Below are positions 8,374 through 15,845 of a stretch of 21,221 nt of DNA, piece after piece. Source of the DNA: Thermoplasmata archaeon (GTDB lineage: Archaea > Thermoplasmatota > Thermoplasmata > Lutacidiplasmatales > UBA184). A program made the position numbers and the translations under genes. The stretch is taken from assembly GCA_030037695.1 (NCBI GenBank), contig JASHQF010000036.1, forward strand, positions 1-21,221. The letters are read 5' to 3'. Numbering within the stretch: position 1 is the stretch's first letter; each line of letters starts with the position of its first letter. Under the pieces are notes generated by a model that was given only the letters and a program-made list of their open reading frames with translations, did no database searches and was not told where the DNA came from.

Positions 8374-10380
8374 CTACCCTCCCCCGAACCGGCCGACGAG
8401 GTACGGGGCGACGACGAGGAGGAGCGCCGCGACGACGAGCAGCCCGCCGACGACGTACGAAGCGTAGTCGGAGACGAGCCCGGTCTGGATCCGGCGCATC
8501 CGCTCGGAGAGGTCGCCGAACGCCCGTTCGAAGCCGTGGACCGCCCCGTCGATCACGAATCGGTCGAAGAAGTCGGCGGCCCGTGCCACCGTGTAGACCC
8601 CGGTGGCGCCCAGCCAGTCGTACGCCGACTTGATCCCGTAGCGCGCGAGCAGGACCCGGCGCATCCCGGCGGCGGGCGCCGCCGACGGCGTGGGGACGAT
8701 CCGGCCCGAACCCCAGAGCGCCCAGGCGACCAGGATCCCTCCGCCCGCGAGGCTCACCCCGACGGCCGAGAGGAGCAGCTGCGTCGTCCCGTACACCGGC
8801 GGGATCCCGGCGACGCCGCCCCCGTGCAGGAGGAGCGCCTGGAACCCGGGGAGGTAGACGAACAGGCCCGCGACGACGGCGAGCGCGGAGAGGATCACGA
8901 GCGGGACGGTCATCTCCCACGGGCCCTCGTGGCCCGCGTGCAACGACGGATCGCGGGGTTCGCCCGAGAAGGCAAGGAACCACGCGCGGAAGATGTAGTA
9001 GCCGGTGAGGAACACCGTCGCGAAGGCGAGCAGGAAGAACGGCCAGTACGCGGGGTGGCTCCCCAGCGTCGAGTAGACGCCGGCGAGGAGGTCGTCCTTG
9101 CTCCAGAACCCGGCGAACGGCGGGATGCCGGCGAGGGCGAGGCCGCCGATGGCGAACGCGGCCGCGGTCAGCGGCATCCGCTTGCGCAGCCCGCCCATCC
9201 GGAACAGGTCCTGCGTGCCGACGGCGTGGATCACCGCGCCCGCGGCGAGGAACAGGAGCGCCTTGAAGAACGCGTGGGTGAACAGATGGTACAGCCCGAC
9301 CATCGTGAACCCGGCGCCGACGGCGAGCACCATGTAGCCTAGCTGGCTGATCGTCGAGTAGGCGATCACCCGCTTGATGTCCGGTTGGACGACCGCCATG
9401 GTGGCGGCGAAGAACGTCGTGATCCCGCCGAGGGCGACGATCAGGAGCGAGTCGAACGCCGTGAAGCCGAGGAAGACGCTCGTGACCGCGAGCAGGTAGA
9501 CGCCGGCGGCGACCATCGTCGCGGCGTGGATCAGCGCCGAGACGGTCGTCGGGCCCTCCATCGCGTCGGGCAGCCAGACGTCGAGCGGGAACTGGGCGCT
9601 CTTGCCCGCCGCCCCGCCGAGGATCATGATCCCGGCGACGGTGAGCAGGGTCGGGTTGCCGGCGGGGACCCCCGCGAGGAACGCGTGGTTCCCCTGCACG
9701 AACAGGAAGCCGCTCGCCGCCCAGCCGAGGCCGGGGCCCTTCGCGCCGTAGACCGCGAAGTACAGGAAGATCCCGAGCAGGAACATCACGTCCCCGACGC
9801 GCGTGACGAGGAACGCCTCCTTCGCCGCGCTCGCCGCCGCCGGCCGCTCGTAGTGGAACCCGATGAGGAAGTACGAGCAGAGCCCCACGAGCTCCCAGAA
9901 CAGGAAGAACTCGAGCAGGTTGTCGGCGAGGACGAGGCCGTTCATCGCGGCCAGGAACAGCGACAGCTCGGCGTAGTACCGGGGGAGCCCGCGCTCCTTG
10001 CGCATGTACTCGATCGAGTACAACATCACGAGGAACCCGACGACCGTCACCACGACGAGCATCAGGGCCGAGAGCGGGTCGACCAGGGTGCCCATCACGA
10101 GCGAGAAGCCGTTCGGGAACGCCCCCGGGTGCCCGGGCGGCGGGGCCGGCAGGTGGAGCCAGGTGAACCGCACGTCGGTGTACGTCCCCGGGCTCAGCGA
10201 CTCGCCGAGAGCGATCAGCACGCCGACGGCCATCGCCGCCCCCGACGCGACGACCGCGATCCAGCCGCCCCACTCGAGGCGGGGGAGGCGGGCGCCGAGG
10301 ACCCCGACCAGGACGAACGACGCGACGGAGAGCAGCGGGACGACGAACGCCCAGCGGGCGAGCGCGAGGAGAGGGTCCAG
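8374..10380 (-). CDS. nuoL: Complex I subunit L (antiporter-like), probable CTG start
   Basis: This is the distal antiporter-like subunit, about 668 residues, the expected size. The TM5 Glu is in FLFWELVGLCSYFLIG. The TM7 Lys is in AAGKSAQFPLDVWLPDAMEGPT. STISQLGYMVLAVG and HAFFKALLFLAAGAV follow, with a long C-terminal extension ending in a hydrophobic segment that would be the lateral helix and TM16. The first ATG in frame (10233) would delete the normal first TM helix. The frame stays open upstream and encodes WAFVVPLLSVASFVLVGVLG, but has no ATG, GTG or TTG. A CTG at 10380, 12 nt after the nuoK stop, is preceded by GGGGGAGG at 5-nt spacing and restores a standard N-terminus, so I place the start there. 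A base error hiding a normal start is the alternative. Confidence 0.93.
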   Translation of the reverse strand: MDPLLALARWAFVVPLLSVASFVLVGVLGARLPRLEWGGWIAVVASGAAMAVGVLIALGESLSPGTYTDVRFTWLHLPAPPPGHPGAFPNGFSLVMGTLVDPLSALMLVVVTVVGFLVMLYSIEYMRKERGLPRYYAELSLFLAAMNGLVLADNLLEFFLFWELVGLCSYFLIGFHYERPAAASAAKEAFLVTRVGDVMFLLGIFLYFAVYGAKGPGLGWAASGFLFVQGNHAFLAGVPAGNPTLLTVAGIMILGGAAGKSAQFPLDVWLPDAMEGPTTVSALIHAATMVAAGVYLLAVTSVFLGFTAFDSLLIVALGGITTFFAATMAVVQPDIKRVIAYSTISQLGYMVLAVGAGFTMVGLYHLFTHAFFKALLFLAAGAVIHAVGTQDLFRMGGLRKRMPLTAAAFAIGGLALAGIPPFAGFWSKDDLLAGVYSTLGSHPAYWPFFLLAFATVFLTGYYIFRAWFLAFSGEPRDPSLHAGHEGPWEMTVPLVILSALAVVAGLFVYLPGFQALLLHGGGVAGIPPVYGTTQLLLSAVGVSLAGGGILVAWALWGSGRIVPTPSAAPAAGMRRVLLARYGIKSAYDWLGATGVYTVARAADFFDRFVIDGAVHGFERAFGDLSERMRRIQTGLVSDYASYVVGGLLVVAALLLVVAPYLVGRFGGG

Positions 10381-10392
10381 CGCGTCCTCCCC

Positions 10393-10713
10393 CTATCCGT
10401 TCAGGTCCGTCGCCTGGGCGACGTTGATCGAGCCGCGCAGCCGGTGCAGGGCGAGGACGATCGCGAGCCCGACCGCGACCTCGGTCGCGGCGAAGCCGAT
10501 CAGCACGACCGCGATCTCCTGGCCGGTGAGGCCGAGGGCCGGGACCGGGGCGAACGCGGCGAAGTAGACGAAGTTGAGGATCGCCGCGTTCATCGCGATC
10601 TCGATCGCGATCAGGAGGAGCACGAAGTTCCGGCGCGTGAGGATCCCGAACAGGCCGACCCCGAGGAGGGCGGAGGAGAGGGCGAGGAACCCGCCGAGCG
10701 GGAGGGCGGTCAC
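10393..10713 (-). CDS. nuoK: Complex I subunit K
   Basis: This 106-residue, three-TM subunit (MrpC-like) links the quinone module to the antiporter-like subunits. The conserved TM2 glutamate lies in LLIAIEIAMNAAILNF and the TM3 glutamate in GFAATEVAVGLAIVLALHR, both part of the central proton path. The start is GTG 10713, overlapping the nuoJ stop by four bases (GTGA), giving the N-terminus VTALPLGGFLALSS. Size and order (J-K-L) are as usual for the family. Confidence 0.95.
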   Translation of the reverse strand: MTALPLGGFLALSSALLGVGLFGILTRRNFVLLLIAIEIAMNAAILNFVYFAAFAPVPALGLTGQEIAVVLIGFAATEVAVGLAIVLALHRLRGSINVAQATDLNG

Positions 10714-11198
10714 TCGCGGCCCTCCCGGACGAGCCAGATCGCCCCCGAGACCGAGACGAGCATCACGAGGCCGAGCAGGAGCAGCCACGGGCCGTGGGCC
10801 CCGAACAGGTCGGTCGAGAGCGCCGTGGGGGGGTACGCCTGGATCGGGACGTTGCCGCTCGGGAGCTCGTCGAGCGCCGTCGCGAGGACGACGACCGTGA
10901 GCGCGGCGAGCGCGAGCGGCGCGACGCCGATCCCGGTCGCCGCCTCCCGGGAGAAGATCCGCTTGCGCGTGACCATGATCCCGAACAGGAGCAGGACGGT
11001 CACCGCCCCCGCGTAGACCCCGAGCTGGAGGACCCCGAGGAACGGGGCCTCGAGGAGGAAGTAGATCGCCGCGAGGTCGACGAAGAAGATCCCGATCCAC
11101 AGGATCGTGTGGACGAGCTCCCGTACGAGCAGCGCCGAGGCGGCGGTGACGATCGCGACGGCCGCGAGCAGGGCGAGGGCGATCTCGGGCAGGCTCAC
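10710..11198 (-). CDS. nuoJ: Complex I subunit J
   Basis: This 162-residue subunit has five predicted TM segments, N-terminus out. The TM3 stretch GVLQLGVYAGAVTVLLLFGIMV contains the conserved Gly/Tyr region associated with the pi-bulge and conformational coupling in complex I. It starts at GTG 11198, overlapping the nuoI stop (GTGA), and ends overlapping the GTG of nuoK in the same way, so I, J and K are translationally coupled. A soluble loop with DELPSGNVPIQAYPP precedes the last helix. Some archaea split nuoJ into two genes; here it is a single gene. Confidence 0.94.
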   Translation of the reverse strand: MSLPEIALALLAAVAIVTAASALLVRELVHTILWIGIFFVDLAAIYFLLEAPFLGVLQLGVYAGAVTVLLLFGIMVTRKRIFSREAATGIGVAPLALAALTVVVLATALDELPSGNVPIQAYPPTALSTDLFGAHGPWLLLLGLVMLVSVSGAIWLVREGRE

Positions 11199-11965
11199 GG
11201 GCGCTTCCCCCAGAACAGGCACTCCTTCGGGCAGACGCTGATGCAGGTGCCGCACCGGACGCAGTCGGAATCGTTGACGACGGGCTCCTTCCAGATCCGC
11301 TTCGGGAGCTTCTCCCCGGCCTTCGCCTCGGGCTTGGCGACGTCGAGCATCGTGATGCACGCGGTCGGGCAGTCGCGGGCGCAGGCGTTGCAGCCGATGC
11401 ACAGGGGGGGGTCGAGCAGGATCTGGTCCTCGTTCTCCGGCCGCTCGAGCCGGATCGGGTTCATCGGGAGCTTGGTCCGGAACACCTCGTAGAGCTTCTC
11501 GGGCGAGTAGACCATCTCCGAACGCTTCGCGGTCGCGAGCTCGTACCGCGTCGTCATCGTGAGGCAGCCCTCCGGGCAGGCGTCCGAGCAGAAGCCGCAG
11601 TACGAGCACTTCCCGTAGTCGATCTCGGGGCACTTCTTCGGGTGCTTCGGGTCACCGCCCGGCACCGTGACCATCTCGATGCACAGGTCCGGGCAGGAGA
11701 ACGCGCAGAGGTTGCAGCTGATGCACGTGGCGATGTTGAGGGCGTGGACCCCCCGGTAGTTGTCCCAGATCGCCCCGACGCCGATCGGCTTCCCCGAGGC
11801 GACCGCGACCTCCTCCCGGAACGCGGGGTCCTCCAGCCGCTCGAACGGGTAGATCACGGTCGACGGACGGACGAGGCTCTTGGCGAACTGCTTGGCCGCC
11901 GTCGCCATCGGGCGGACGACGTAGAGGACCGGGTTCTCCTCGGTCGCCGTCCCTTCCTCCGTCAT
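11195..11965 (-). CDS. nuoI: Complex I subunit I, enlarged: four [4Fe-4S] motifs
   Basis: NuoI carries the clusters N6a and N6b that pass electrons to NuoB. This protein is 256 residues, against about 165-180 normally, and has four CxxCxxCxxxCP motifs. They start at Cys81, Cys120, Cys189 and Cys235. The first two form the normal NuoI core, which follows an amphipathic N-terminal segment. The second two form an extra 2[4Fe-4S] ferredoxin domain after a linker of about 50 residues. Each motif has a fifth Cys four residues after the fourth (CPDLC, CPEGC, CPTAC, CPKEC). The ATG at 11965 has GGAGGT about 10 nt upstream and lies 15 nt past the nuoH stop. The stop overlaps nuoJ. With no nuoEFG in the operon, the added domain is a plausible docking or relay site for the electron donor (inference). 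Confidence 0.95.
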   Translation of the reverse strand: MTEEGTATEENPVLYVVRPMATAAKQFAKSLVRPSTVIYPFERLEDPAFREEVAVASGKPIGVGAIWDNYRGVHALNIATCISCNLCAFSCPDLCIEMVTVPGGDPKHPKKCPEIDYGKCSYCGFCSDACPEGCLTMTTRYELATAKRSEMVYSPEKLYEVFRTKLPMNPIRLERPENEDQILLDPPLCIGCNACARDCPTACITMLDVAKPEAKAGEKLPKRIWKEPVVNDSDCVRCGTCISVCPKECLFWGKRP

Positions 11966-11980
11966 CGACGCCGGAACCTC

Positions 11981-13111
11981 CTAGACCCCCGCCGACGGGA
12001 CGCAGCCGAAGACGGGCAGGCAGCGGACCTCGACGAGCACCGCGGCGAGGAAGACGGAGAGCAGGGCGAGCGGGATCATACGGTTCCAGCCGACGCGGAG
12101 GAGCTGGTCGGTCCGCACCCGGGGCAGCGCGGCCCGCACCCAGACGAACAGCCCGAAGACGAGGTACGTCTTCACCATGAACCAGACGATCCCGGCGAGC
12201 GGGAACGACGTGAGGCTCCCCGGGACCCAGGTCGGGAGCGTCCACCCGCCGAGGAACAGGAGGACGACCAGGATGCTGCCGACGAGCGCCCGCAGGTAGT
12301 CGGCGAGCATGAAGAACGCGAACAGCATCCCGCCGTACTCGGTGTTCCACCCCTCGACCAGCTCCGCCTCGGCCTCGGGGAGATCGAACGGGATCCGCTC
12401 CATCTCCGCGAGCATCCCCGCGACGAAGACGATCAGGGCGACGACGAGCGGCCCCCAGAACCAGTAGTTCTGCTGCTCGTAGACGATCGTGGTGAGGTCG
12501 AAGCTCCCCGCGACGATCACCACCGCGACGACCGCGAGGAGCAGGGGCACCTCGTAGGCGATCATCTGGGCGGCCGAGCGCATCCCGCCCATCAGCGAGT
12601 ACTTGTTGTTGCTCGACCAGGCCGAGACGAAGATGAACAGCGGCGCGAACGAGAAGATCGTGAGGGCGAGGAGGAGCGTGAGGGGCAGCGACCCCGCGTT
12701 CCACCCCGAGGAGATCGGCAGGATCCCGAAGATCATCAGCGACGTGGCCAGGTAGGCGGTCGGGCCGAAGTAGAAGCCGAGCGAGTCCGCCTCGCGCGGC
12801 TGGAAGGTGTTCTTGCGGAACAGCTTGAGGCCGTCCGCGAAGTTCTGGAGGAGGCCGGCGTAGCCGACGTGCATCGCCCCCCGGCGGTCCATGAACCGCC
12901 CGAGGAGCTTGCGCTCCCACCAGATGAGCAGGATCGTGTTGAGCATGCTCGCCGCGAGGAGGATCGCGCCGAAGACGAGCAGCGCGAGGGCGGTGACCGC
13001 GGTCCCGCTCGTGACCAGCCCGCGGGGTCCCGCGGGGAGGATCGAGCCGACCGCCCGGAGCAGGTCGTCCGAGAGGGTGTAGGCGACGGAGTAGAGGGTC
13101 ACCTGCGACAT
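11981..13111 (-). CDS. nuoH: Complex I subunit H
   Basis: This 376-residue membrane subunit forms the quinone access channel with NuoB and NuoD and carries the E-channel. It has eight or more hydrophobic segments. Signature stretches are WWERKLLGRFMDRRGAMHVG near residue 70, the acidic loop EMERIPFDLPEAEAELVEG, and EYGGMLFAFFMLADY. The C-terminal RVRTDQLLRVGWNRMIPLAL is also characteristic. The ATG at 13111 lies 12 nt past the nuoD stop, with the purine-rich GGGGAAGGGG just upstream. Order D-H-I is as usual. The loop residues thought to form the quinone-linked proton path are retained. Confidence 0.96.
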   Translation of the reverse strand: MSQVTLYSVAYTLSDDLLRAVGSILPAGPRGLVTSGTAVTALALLVFGAILLAASMLNTILLIWWERKLLGRFMDRRGAMHVGYAGLLQNFADGLKLFRKNTFQPREADSLGFYFGPTAYLATSLMIFGILPISSGWNAGSLPLTLLLALTIFSFAPLFIFVSAWSSNNKYSLMGGMRSAAQMIAYEVPLLLAVVAVVIVAGSFDLTTIVYEQQNYWFWGPLVVALIVFVAGMLAEMERIPFDLPEAEAELVEGWNTEYGGMLFAFFMLADYLRALVGSILVVLLFLGGWTLPTWVPGSLTSFPLAGIVWFMVKTYLVFGLFVWVRAALPRVRTDQLLRVGWNRMIPLALLSVFLAAVLVEVRCLPVFGCVPSAGV

Positions 13112-13123
13112 CGTCCCCTTCCC

Positions 13124-14260
13124 CTACCGGTCGACCTCGCCGACGCAGACGTCGACGCTCCCCATGATCGGCGGGATGTCGGCGACCCGGTAGCCGATCA
13201 GGTAGCTCTTCGCGGCGCTGATGTTGGCGAACACCGGCGAGCGGAACTTCACCCGGTACGGGTGCTGGCCCCCCTCGTTCACAACGTACGCCTGCGCCTC
13301 GCCGTGCGGCTCCTCCACCGACGAGAACCCGAGCCCCTTCGGATAGTGGCGCTTCAGGAGGTACCCCTCGTCGCCGACGGGAGCGTACGGGGCCCCCAGC
13401 CAGCGGGGGAGCCGATCGGCGAGGACGGGCCCCGGGTTCCGGTCGAGCCAGTCGAGCACCTGGTGGAGGATCCGGACCGACTGGCGCATCTCCTCCATCC
13501 GGACGAGGTAGCGCGCGGTGACGTCCGCCGCGTCGGCGACGGCGACGTCGAACTCCAGGCGATCGTAGGCGGCGTACGGACGGTCCTTGCGCAGGTCCCG
13601 CTTCATCCCGGCCGCCCGGAGCATCGGCCCCGTGACGCCGAGGGCCACCGCCTCGTTCGCCCGGAGGACGCCGAGGTCGTCGCACCGCTTGCGGAAGATC
13701 GTGGAGCCGAGGCAGAGGGCGTCGTACTCGCGGAACCGATCCACGAGCCAGTCGAGGACCTTGCGCGCGCGCTCGGTGAACCCGGGCGGGAGGTCGTTGC
13801 GCACCCCGCCGACCCGCATGTACTCGTACGTCATCCGGGCGCCGGTGTACGACTGGAAGAGGTCGAGGACGAGATCGCGGTCCCGCATCCCGTAGAGGAA
13901 CGGGCTCATCAGGCCGAGGTCCTGGACGAACGCGGCGTACCACATCAGGTGCGAACCGAGGCGCTGGAACTCGTCGCAGAGGACCCGCAGGTACTCCGCC
14001 CGCTCCGGCGGGCGGATCGCCAGCGCCTGCTCGGCCCCGAGGATGTACAGGTGCTCCCACGCCATCCCGGCGACGTAGCAGCAGCGGTCCATCAGCGTGA
14101 TCACCTCGTTGTAGTGCCGATCCTCGCTGATCTTCTCGATCCCCCGGTGCAGGTAGCCCATCTCGGGGTCGACGTCGAGGATCAGCTCCCCGTCGATCCG
14201 CACCCGGAGGTTCCAGAGGCCGTGCGTCATGGGGTGCTGCGGCCCCATGTTGATCCACAT
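13124..14260 (-). CDS. nuoD: Complex I subunit D (49-kDa-type, quinone site)
   Basis: This subunit forms the quinone-reduction pocket with NuoB. From ATG 14260 it has 378 residues. The loop GPQHPMTHG holds His13, and Tyr62 and Asp114 follow. Each lies exactly 25 residues before its counterpart in Thermus Nqo4 (His38, Tyr87, Asp139), so the quinone-binding residues look intact. The residues before Tyr62 are DRCC where DRLD is usual. The C-terminus ending in GEVDR is as in the family. ATG 14260 is preferred over GTG 14269 or 14263 because MWINMGPQHP is the normal NuoD beginning. A TGA in a third frame overlaps this ATG (TGATG), which is probably where nuoC should end. NuoD and NuoC are not fused here. 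Confidence 0.95.
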   Translation of the reverse strand: MWINMGPQHPMTHGLWNLRVRIDGELILDVDPEMGYLHRGIEKISEDRHYNEVITLMDRCCYVAGMAWEHLYILGAEQALAIRPPERAEYLRVLCDEFQRLGSHLMWYAAFVQDLGLMSPFLYGMRDRDLVLDLFQSYTGARMTYEYMRVGGVRNDLPPGFTERARKVLDWLVDRFREYDALCLGSTIFRKRCDDLGVLRANEAVALGVTGPMLRAAGMKRDLRKDRPYAAYDRLEFDVAVADAADVTARYLVRMEEMRQSVRILHQVLDWLDRNPGPVLADRLPRWLGAPYAPVGDEGYLLKRHYPKGLGFSSVEEPHGEAQAYVVNEGGQHPYRVKFRSPVFANISAAKSYLIGYRVADIPPIMGSVDVCVGEVDR

Positions 14261-14738
14261 CACAGACACGGCGCTCTTTGACCTCCAGCTCCTCGGGCTC
14301 GTGGAGCTTGAACGACCGGAGCAGCGGGTGGAAGGCGTACCCCTCCGGCATCAGGAGATGCCGCAGGTCCGGGTGGTGCTCGAACGTGATGTCGACGAAC
14401 TCCCAGGTCTCGCGCTCGTGCCAGTTCGCCGACGGCCAGACCGGGGTCGCCGACTCGATCCTCGCGTCGGCGCTCGGGAGGTCGGCGGAGAGGAGCGCGT
14501 ACTGCTTCGTCCGGTCCGACCAGACCGCGTAGACGACCTCGCGGTGGTCGACCCAGTCGATGCCGCCGACGAACGAGAGATGGCCGAAGCCGAGGTCGTC
14601 GCGGACCGCCCGGAAGACGTCGAGGGCGGCGCCCCGGTCGAACCGGACCCGTCCCGCGGTCCCCCCGAACGGCTCGACGCCGAGCAGCGACGGGCCGACC
14701 TTGGCGCGGAGGGCGGCCTCGAGATCCTGAGGCTCCAC
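14260..14738 (-). CDS. nuoC: Complex I subunit C (30-kDa-type), 3' end out of frame
   Basis: This peripheral-arm subunit packs against NuoD. About 158 residues from GTG 14738 (MEPQDLEAALRAKVG) include the family stretches HLSFVGGIDW, WPSANWHERETWEFVDITF, and HPDLRHLLMPEGYAFHPLL. The last recognisable part is SFKLHEPEELEVK. The coding frame has no stop before nuoD and stays open to 11652, because nuoD is read in another frame. A TGA at 14262-14260 overlaps the nuoD ATG but lies two bases out of nuoC's frame. One extra base, for example in the AAA just after GAGGTC, would end the protein exactly there. I give the gene to that TGA. A sequence error is the simplest explanation. The start lies 30 nt past nuoB with GGGGAG about 9 nt upstream. 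Confidence 0.88.
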
Positions 14739-14768
14739 CGTCCCGCGCTCCCCGGCCCCGAGGGCCGG

Positions 14769-15386
14769 CTACTCCCCGCGCTCCCGGATCAGGCGCTCCA
14801 GTTCCAGGATCCCGTCGAGCATCGCCTCGGGCCGCGGCGGGCACCCCGCGATGTAGACGTCGACCGGCACGAGCTTATCGACCCCGGGGACGACGGAGTA
14901 CGCCGTGCGGAACGGGCCGCCGCCCGTGGCGCAGTTCCCCATCGCGATCACCCACTTCGGCTCGGGCATCTGCTCGTAGAGCGTGATCAGCTTGTGCGCG
15001 ACCTTCCAGGTCACCGTCCCGTTGACGATCAGGAGGTCGCACTGCCGGGGCGAGGAGCGGGGCACGACCCCGAACCGCTCGGCATCCCAGCGGGCGCCGA
15101 AGCCGGCCGCGAACTCGATCGCGCAGCAGGCGAGGCCCCAGTGGAGCGGGAACAGCGAGTTCCGCCCGGCCCAGTTGAACACCGGCCGGATCAACTTCGC
15201 CTGGCCCTGCTCGGCGAGGAGGGAGGTGAGCGCCTCTTTGGCCGCCGGGACGAACTCCTTGGCCCGGACCGCCTCGATCTCCGCGAACGGGACCGCCGGC
15301 TGGGCGACGACCGGGAGCTCGGTCCCGAGCGGGGCCCCGGCCGCGGGGGAGGCTCCCTTGCCGGCGACCCCGGCGGCGTCGGTCAT
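14769..15386 (-). CDS. nuoB: Complex I subunit B (cluster N2)
   Basis: This 205-residue subunit binds the terminal [4Fe-4S] cluster N2, which hands electrons to quinone. The four ligands are visible: Cys87 and Cys88 in GLACCAIE, Cys152 in GNCATGGG and Cys182 in AGCPPRPEA. The core from about residue 60 (QAKLIRPVFNWAGRNSLFP) matches the usual length of about 145-160. The first 60 residues are an Ala/Pro/Gly-rich and then charged extension. The start ATG 15386 overlaps the nuoA stop (ATGA). A later start would remove the extension, but no better-supported one is visible. Confidence 0.96.
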   Translation of the reverse strand: MTDAAGVAGKGASPAAGAPLGTELPVVAQPAVPFAEIEAVRAKEFVPAAKEALTSLLAEQGQAKLIRPVFNWAGRNSLFPLHWGLACCAIEFAAGFGARWDAERFGVVPRSSPRQCDLLIVNGTVTWKVAHKLITLYEQMPEPKWVIAMGNCATGGGPFRTAYSVVPGVDKLVPVDVYIAGCPPRPEAMLDGILELERLIRERGE

Positions 15387-15748
15387 ACCACCCACCGGGT
15401 CTCGCCGCTGAGCGCGTAGTAGATCCCCGCGATCGCGAGCGCGGTGAAGGCGGCGGCGATCGACACGGGGTACCAGCTCGAGTTCGCGCCGCGGAACGTG
15501 AGGCCCCAGAGCGCGAGGACGAAGCCGAGGACGTCGACCGCGACGAAGACGATCGCGAACGTGTAGTGCTGGGTCGGGAAGTCGATCTGCGCCTCGCCCT
15601 CGGCCTCCTCGCCGCACTCGTACGTCGTCGCCTGGAGGTAGGAACGGCGCCGCCGCGCCCCCAGGAGGCGGTTCAGGACGATCGATCCGCCGGCGAAGGC
15701 GATCGCGATCGCCACGAACACGAGGAACGTCTCGACCTCGTCCTGCAC
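15383..15748 (-). CDS. nuoA: Complex I subunit A
   Basis: NuoA is a three-TM subunit around the quinone-access region. From GTG 15748 it has 121 residues, the usual size. TM1 (FLVFVAIAIAFAGGSIVL) is followed by the TM1-2 loop, which carries the conserved Cys and acidic residues in TTYECGEEAEG. FPTQHYTFAIVFVAVDVLGFVLALWG contains the TM2 Asp. An upstream in-frame TTG (15781) is rejected because it lies only about 19 nt from the TATA box and would be outside the transcript. GTG 15748 has GGAGG at 15761-15757, 8 nt upstream, and about 25 nt of leader. This is the first gene of the nuo operon. Confidence 0.93.
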   Translation of the reverse strand: MQDEVETFLVFVAIAIAFAGGSIVLNRLLGARRRRSYLQATTYECGEEAEGEAQIDFPTQHYTFAIVFVAVDVLGFVLALWGLTFRGANSSWYPVSIAAAFTALAIAGIYYALSGETRWVV

Positions 15749-15794
15749 GTCCTCTGCCTCCGCTCGCCGAGAAGCGCTCAAACGACCTCTCGGC

Positions 15795-15804
15795 GTTATT
15801 TAAG
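15795..15804 (-). promoter_or_regulatory. TATA box of the nuo operon
   Basis: The minus strand reads CTTAAATAAC, the strongest AT-rich element in the window. It predicts a transcript start near 15772-15776, giving a 25-nt leader with a GGAGG before the nuoA GTG. It is the only obvious promoter for the whole nuo-reductase-prenyl synthase unit of about 12.6 kb. Confidence 0.65.
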
Positions 15805-15810
15805 AGCGTC

Positions 15811-15828
15811 CCGGCGGGCGCCCGCCGG
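15811..15828. terminator. Perfect GC palindrome between the hydratase gene and nuoA
   Basis: An 18-bp perfect palindrome (15811-15819 against 15820-15828) lies 17 nt past the stop of the enoyl-CoA hydratase gene and just upstream of the nuo TATA box. It could fold as a hairpin at the end of the hydratase transcript. Because it touches the nuo promoter, a dimeric regulator site is an alternative reading. No T-run follows. Confidence 0.35.
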
Positions 15829-15845
15829 CGCGTTCGCGCCCGGGC

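Noticed and set aside
11652..14738. A single 1028-residue NuoC fusion protein
   Set aside because: After about residue 158 the frame is out of register with nuoD, nuoH and nuoI and loses all homology-like character. The openness is a GC effect.
15749..15781. TTG 15781 as the nuoA start
   Set aside because: It lies about 19 nt from the TATA box centre, upstream of the predicted transcript start. GTG 15748 has a Shine-Dalgarno and gives the usual length.
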